From positions 34,587,119 to 34,651,118 of the forward strand of contig NC_068350.1 of the NCBI RefSeq assembly GCF_014633365.1: a stretch of DNA of 64,000 nucleotides, written 5' to 3'. Both the position numbers and the translations under genes were made by a program. This DNA comes from Diospyros lotus (lineage: Eukaryota > Streptophyta > Magnoliopsida > Ericales > Ebenaceae). The notes under the pieces were generated by a model. That model was given only the letters and a program-made list of their open reading frames with translations, had not been told where the DNA came from and searched no databases. Positions 60,871-64,000 of this stretch are shown here, piece by piece. Position 1 is the first letter of the stretch; each line of letters starts with the position of its first letter.

Positions 60871-61640
60871 CTCCCAACCCATCAGAGATGATTTTCCAGA
60901 TGAGTTACTCTACCACATTCATGGTGCTGAGCCTTGGTATGCTGATTTGGTAAACTATTTAGTTGCTTCTGAATTACCTACATATCTTAAGAAAGAACAA
61001 CTAAATAAATTTAAGACTCAGGCTAGGTACTATGTGTGGGATGATCCATATCTGTGGCGCATGTGTAGTGACCAGGTCATCAGGAGATGTGTGCCTAACC
61101 ATAAGTTTGCTTCTGTCTTAAAATTTTGTCACACACTTGCATGTGGTTGTCACTTTGGTGCCCAACGTACAGCTAGGAAAGTCCTAGATTCTGGATTATA
61201 TTGGCCTTCACTCTTTAAGGATTCATATGAGTTCTGTAAGAATTGTACACGTTGCCAACACACAGGCACTATATCACGTAGGAATGAAATGCCTCAACAA
61301 CCCTTATTGTTTGTGAAATCTTTGATGTTTGGGGCATTGACTTCATGGGTCCATTTCCTGTGTCATTTGGTTATGTGTACATTCTATTAGCTGTGGATTA
61401 TGTTTCTAAGTGGGTGGAAGCTAAAGCCACGAGGACTGATGATTCTTCTGTGGTTGCAGATTTTGTTAGATCTCATATTTTTTGCAGGTTTGGCATGCCC
61501 AGGGCCATCATCAGCGACCAAGGATCCCACTTTTGCAATAGAAAGATGAACACCCTACTTCGTAAGTATGGGGTAATACACAAAGTGGCGACTCCTTATC
61601 ATCCACAGACTAATGGGCAAGCTGAAGTGTCCAACAGAGA
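60870..61640 (+). pseudogene. Integrase of the Athila-like element, truncated by an LTR
   Basis: It starts with the HHCC finger ([30 protein letters not shown]). A frame shift near 61320-61345 moves the core into another frame ([45 protein letters not shown]). The catalytic Glu in the QAE motif is present; the coding sequence then breaks off at the LTR start TGTAACACCCC. Confidence 0.88.
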
Positions 61641-61994
61641 TGTAACACCCCAATTCCCGGGAGCGTTAACGTAACGTAAGATTCCGGGGATAAATTTTTT
61701 TCAAACAAAAATCCAACACAAAAACCATTCCCCGAAGATCCCGTTACACCTTCTCAGTATATCAACTATGAACCATTAATAAACCAAGACAGATTCACCA
61801 ACACAAATGCGGAAGCTAGATCGAAACCTCAACAGGTCATAACCAAAACCACTTTATTTATATATAAAGTTGCACCAACGTTTACATGACGTTTTCAAAA
61901 GTAAATAACATAACTGAAAAGACATAATGTAAACTATCCACTAATCGCCGTCACTCCTCGACGATTCCTTTCCCTTTTGCACCGCTGCCTTCAC

Positions 61995-62050
61995 CTGGAA
62001 CGTTTGAATATTCCAGGGACAAAGTCCAAATTAGATGATGAATCATCTAA
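61995..62050 (-). promoter_or_regulatory. Paired inverted-repeat module in LTR 61641
   Basis: CTGGAA/TTCCAG (61995-62016) and TTAGATG-ATGAAT-CATCTAA (62031-62050). Stem 1 is 390 bp from the LTR end. Confidence 0.72.
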
Positions 62051-63299
62051 GTGAGAGTTCAAAACACATTTTTCATGAATAATGCAAGACATGAAATAAA
62101 CCAATATACCCGGTAAGCCCTAGCTCAAGAGAATTCCCACGCGCTTAACCCTACCATGGGGAAAGAGCAATCTCTCTAAAAGCTATGCCACCACACCGAC
62201 TCGACGACACGACGACGCGACGCGATTCTAGCTTAAATGGGGCTGCCAACGCATCTCACCAGAATACGTTCCCACCTTAAGCATCCAGGAACCACCATAC
62301 AATCCCAACTCCAAAATTTCACATGGACCACCTAGTCGTCCTAGTGCAACTTCCCTGGCCAAACGGCCTGGCACGGAAATCAAGGCGGCTATCCTGACAT
62401 GCACACCCAGCATTAGATGCCCCTATTATTCCGTCACGCCCTTGGAGAATTACGGCTACACTATCCAGACAACATCCTAGGCTGACATCCCACATGAACA
62501 ACACAGTATGGATCACCTAGTCGTCCTAGTGCAACTTCCCTGACCAAACGGTCTGGCACGGAAACCAAGGCGGCTATCCTGACATGCACACTAGCATCAG
62601 ATACCCCTATTATTCCGTCACGCCCTTGGAGAATTATGGCTACACTATCCAGACAACATCCGAGGCTGACATTCCATACGTACACATAAAACTCAAGACA
62701 ATGCCACAATTCACAATTCAATGCATCGTATAAACAACATTTATAAAATGCAATGCACAGTTCAAAACGTTTAGGGACAAACCTCCCTCATAAATCCAAC
62801 CGTCACTGGTTACCATTTTAATGCACAAAACCATTTTGCATGAAATCACCATATGTTCAGATAGAACAAGCACAATAAATCAAGTTTTGGAGGAGAACCA
62901 CTCACAAGAAAGCCAAATTTTGGTAGCGAACAACTCACCTTGAACGAAACTCAGAACACCTCGAATCTTGTGCCCAACCTCAATTTTCGTGCAACTCCTC
63001 AAGTCTTTTAACCAAACCACCTCCTTACAGGTCCTCACGCGCTGCCTAAGTGCTCTACGCGTGTGATGCCTCGCGTATGCTTTAAAAACCCTCTATCTAC
63101 TAAACCCGAAGCACTCTCGTCTAGCACAAATGTATCACAACTTCGAATGAGAGAATCCTTAGCCTTGAGCCCCTATTTATATGTTTATGAAACTTAGCCA
63201 CCAAGAAATATATATTCTGCAATCATTTCAAATATTTCAAAATCTTTTCCAATCATTCCAAATCTTCTAATATTTTCTATAATCATTCCAAATCTTTTG

Positions 63300-63560
63300 A
63301 TATCTTTTGCAAATCATTCCAAAATCTTCTAAGATTCTCTACAATCATTGTAAATCTTCTATAATCATTCCAAATCTTCTAATATCTTTTGTAATCATTC
63401 CAAAATCTTCTAAGATTCTCTGCAATCATTGTAAATCTTCTATAATCATTCCAAATCTTCTAATATCTTTTGTAATCATTCCAAAATCTTCTAAGATTCT
63501 CTGCAATCATTGTAAATCTTCTATAATCATTCCAAATCTTCTAATATCTTTTGTAATCAT
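63300..63560 (-). repeat. 81-bp tandem repeat in U3 of LTR 61641
   Basis: Equivalent positions 63340, 63421 and 63502 give a period of exactly 81 bp, about three copies, each made of shorter ATCATTCCAAATCTTCTA-type subunits. As 81 is a multiple of 3, an open frame of 87 codons crosses it as a 27-residue repeat; not considered a gene. Confidence 0.85.
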
Positions 63561-64000
63561 TGTTATCTAAATCAAATATTTTCTTATCCAATCAAATCTT
63601 ATACAAATCTTATCCTTAAAGTCATCATGAGCCTTCATCTTATCTCTAACGTCATCATGAGATTTCATCCTTATCTCTAAAGTCATTTATGAAGTTTTTT
63701 CCTGAATCTCCCAAATGCCCCTAGTAAAAAGATTTCAAGAATTACACTTTGGCCCGAACTTTTGGATAATTGCACTTAGACCCTTTTCAACATGGTCCCC
63801 GGGCTAATTTTTAATTGCATTTTAGTCCCTGAAAAATGGACTAATTGCGCTAATGCCCCTAATTTTTCAGTAAATTACACTTTTACCCCAACCTCAAAAA
63901 TTACGATTTTGCCCCCGGCTCAAAAACTGAACTTCTCTTTAAAGACCTTTATAACCCTTTGAAATATCCCAAAACACTCTCTTTAAAATTCTGAAAAAAT

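Larger units (their letters stand above)
55933..61640 (+). mobile_element. Athila-like Ty3/gypsy element, 5' LTR remnant to integrase
   Basis: A short LTR remnant (GTTGGGAGACGACTTTGGG to about 56011) precedes the primer site, a T-rich leader, gag, protease, RT, RNase H and integrase. The order and motifs (LLDLGASINVMP protease, [20 protein letters not shown] integrase) fit the Athila lineage. It is cut at 61641 by a reverse LTR inserted in integrase after AGAGA; the rest lies beyond the window. Confidence 0.9.
61641..64000 (-). mobile_element. Reverse LTR inserted in Athila integrase, runs off the window
   Basis: On the plus strand it starts TGTAACACCCC after AGAGA (61636-61640, presumed target copy). 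The first about 1.4 kb resembles LTRs 54924 and 25055; from the TATA box (TATTTATA, 63174) on, it instead matches the reverse complement of the U3 of LTR 28808 (for example TTACACTTTTACCCC). By that comparison it should end roughly 100 bp past the window. Whether it is solo or one end of an element is unknown. The module is at 61995-62050. Confidence 0.85.

Noticed and set aside
63300..63560. CRISPR-like direct repeats
   Set aside because: The repeats are contiguous tandem copies without unique spacers, in a plant LTR.

Overview
This is a plant nuclear window of about 64 kb, made mostly of nested Ty3/gypsy LTR retrotransposons, with one recognisable, apparently intact host gene. The evidence for a flowering plant is: chromodomain-type (Tekay/Del-like) and Athila/Tat-like gypsy lineages, primer-binding sites matching plant initiator-Met and Asp tRNAs, a Mutator-like element with 9-bp target duplications, and an ankyrin-repeat/PGG-domain gene of the ITN1/ACD6-like plant family. 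The species cannot be named from the sequence. No rRNA, tRNA or CRISPR features were seen.

Layout. 1-7755: 3' part of a decayed Tekay-like element (pol, polypurine tract, 3' LTR); the LTR is interrupted by a 2.6-kb solo LTR (4938-7541, duplication CACAG). 7756-9379: AT-rich spacer. 9380-11989: host ankyrin-repeat/PGG membrane protein gene in six exons (predicted 623 aa). 12668-18007: a 5.34-kb Mutator-like element with long terminal inverted repeats, a 9-bp target duplication, a broken GRF-zinc-finger-like gene and exon-like fragments. 18364-about 23230: a truncated forward LTR with a solo LTR of the same superfamily nested in reverse (19302-21937). About 23250-24620: decayed gag/protease of a Tat-like element. 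About 24810-38463: a decayed Tekay-like element that received a solo LTR (25055-28133) and a young element with both LTRs (28808-35296, duplication CGTAG) whose pol is open for 1069 codons but which has no gag. 38464-43888: a 5' LTR, primer-binding site and an internal region with no recognisable protein. 43889-53254: a minus-strand Tekay-like element with gag, pol and a small open ORF between the primer-binding site and gag. 53255-54923: spacer with microsatellites and a degenerate CGAGAGA array. 54924-55932: part of a reverse LTR. 55933-61640: an Athila-like element (LTR end, Asp-tRNA primer site, gag, protease, RT, RNase H, integrase), cut at the integrase by another reverse LTR that runs off the window (61641-64000).

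The retroelements are parasites inserted into one another; the order of insertion can be read from interrupted frames and target duplications. Most stops in the decayed copies look like C-to-T changes at glutamine or arginine codons, as expected of methylated, silenced repeats. The most unusual signal is a short pair of inverted repeats found in at least seven otherwise diverged LTRs, about 390-450 bp from the LTR end, where the arms of one stem change in a paired (covarying) way. Another LTR family has a different stem in a comparable setting.
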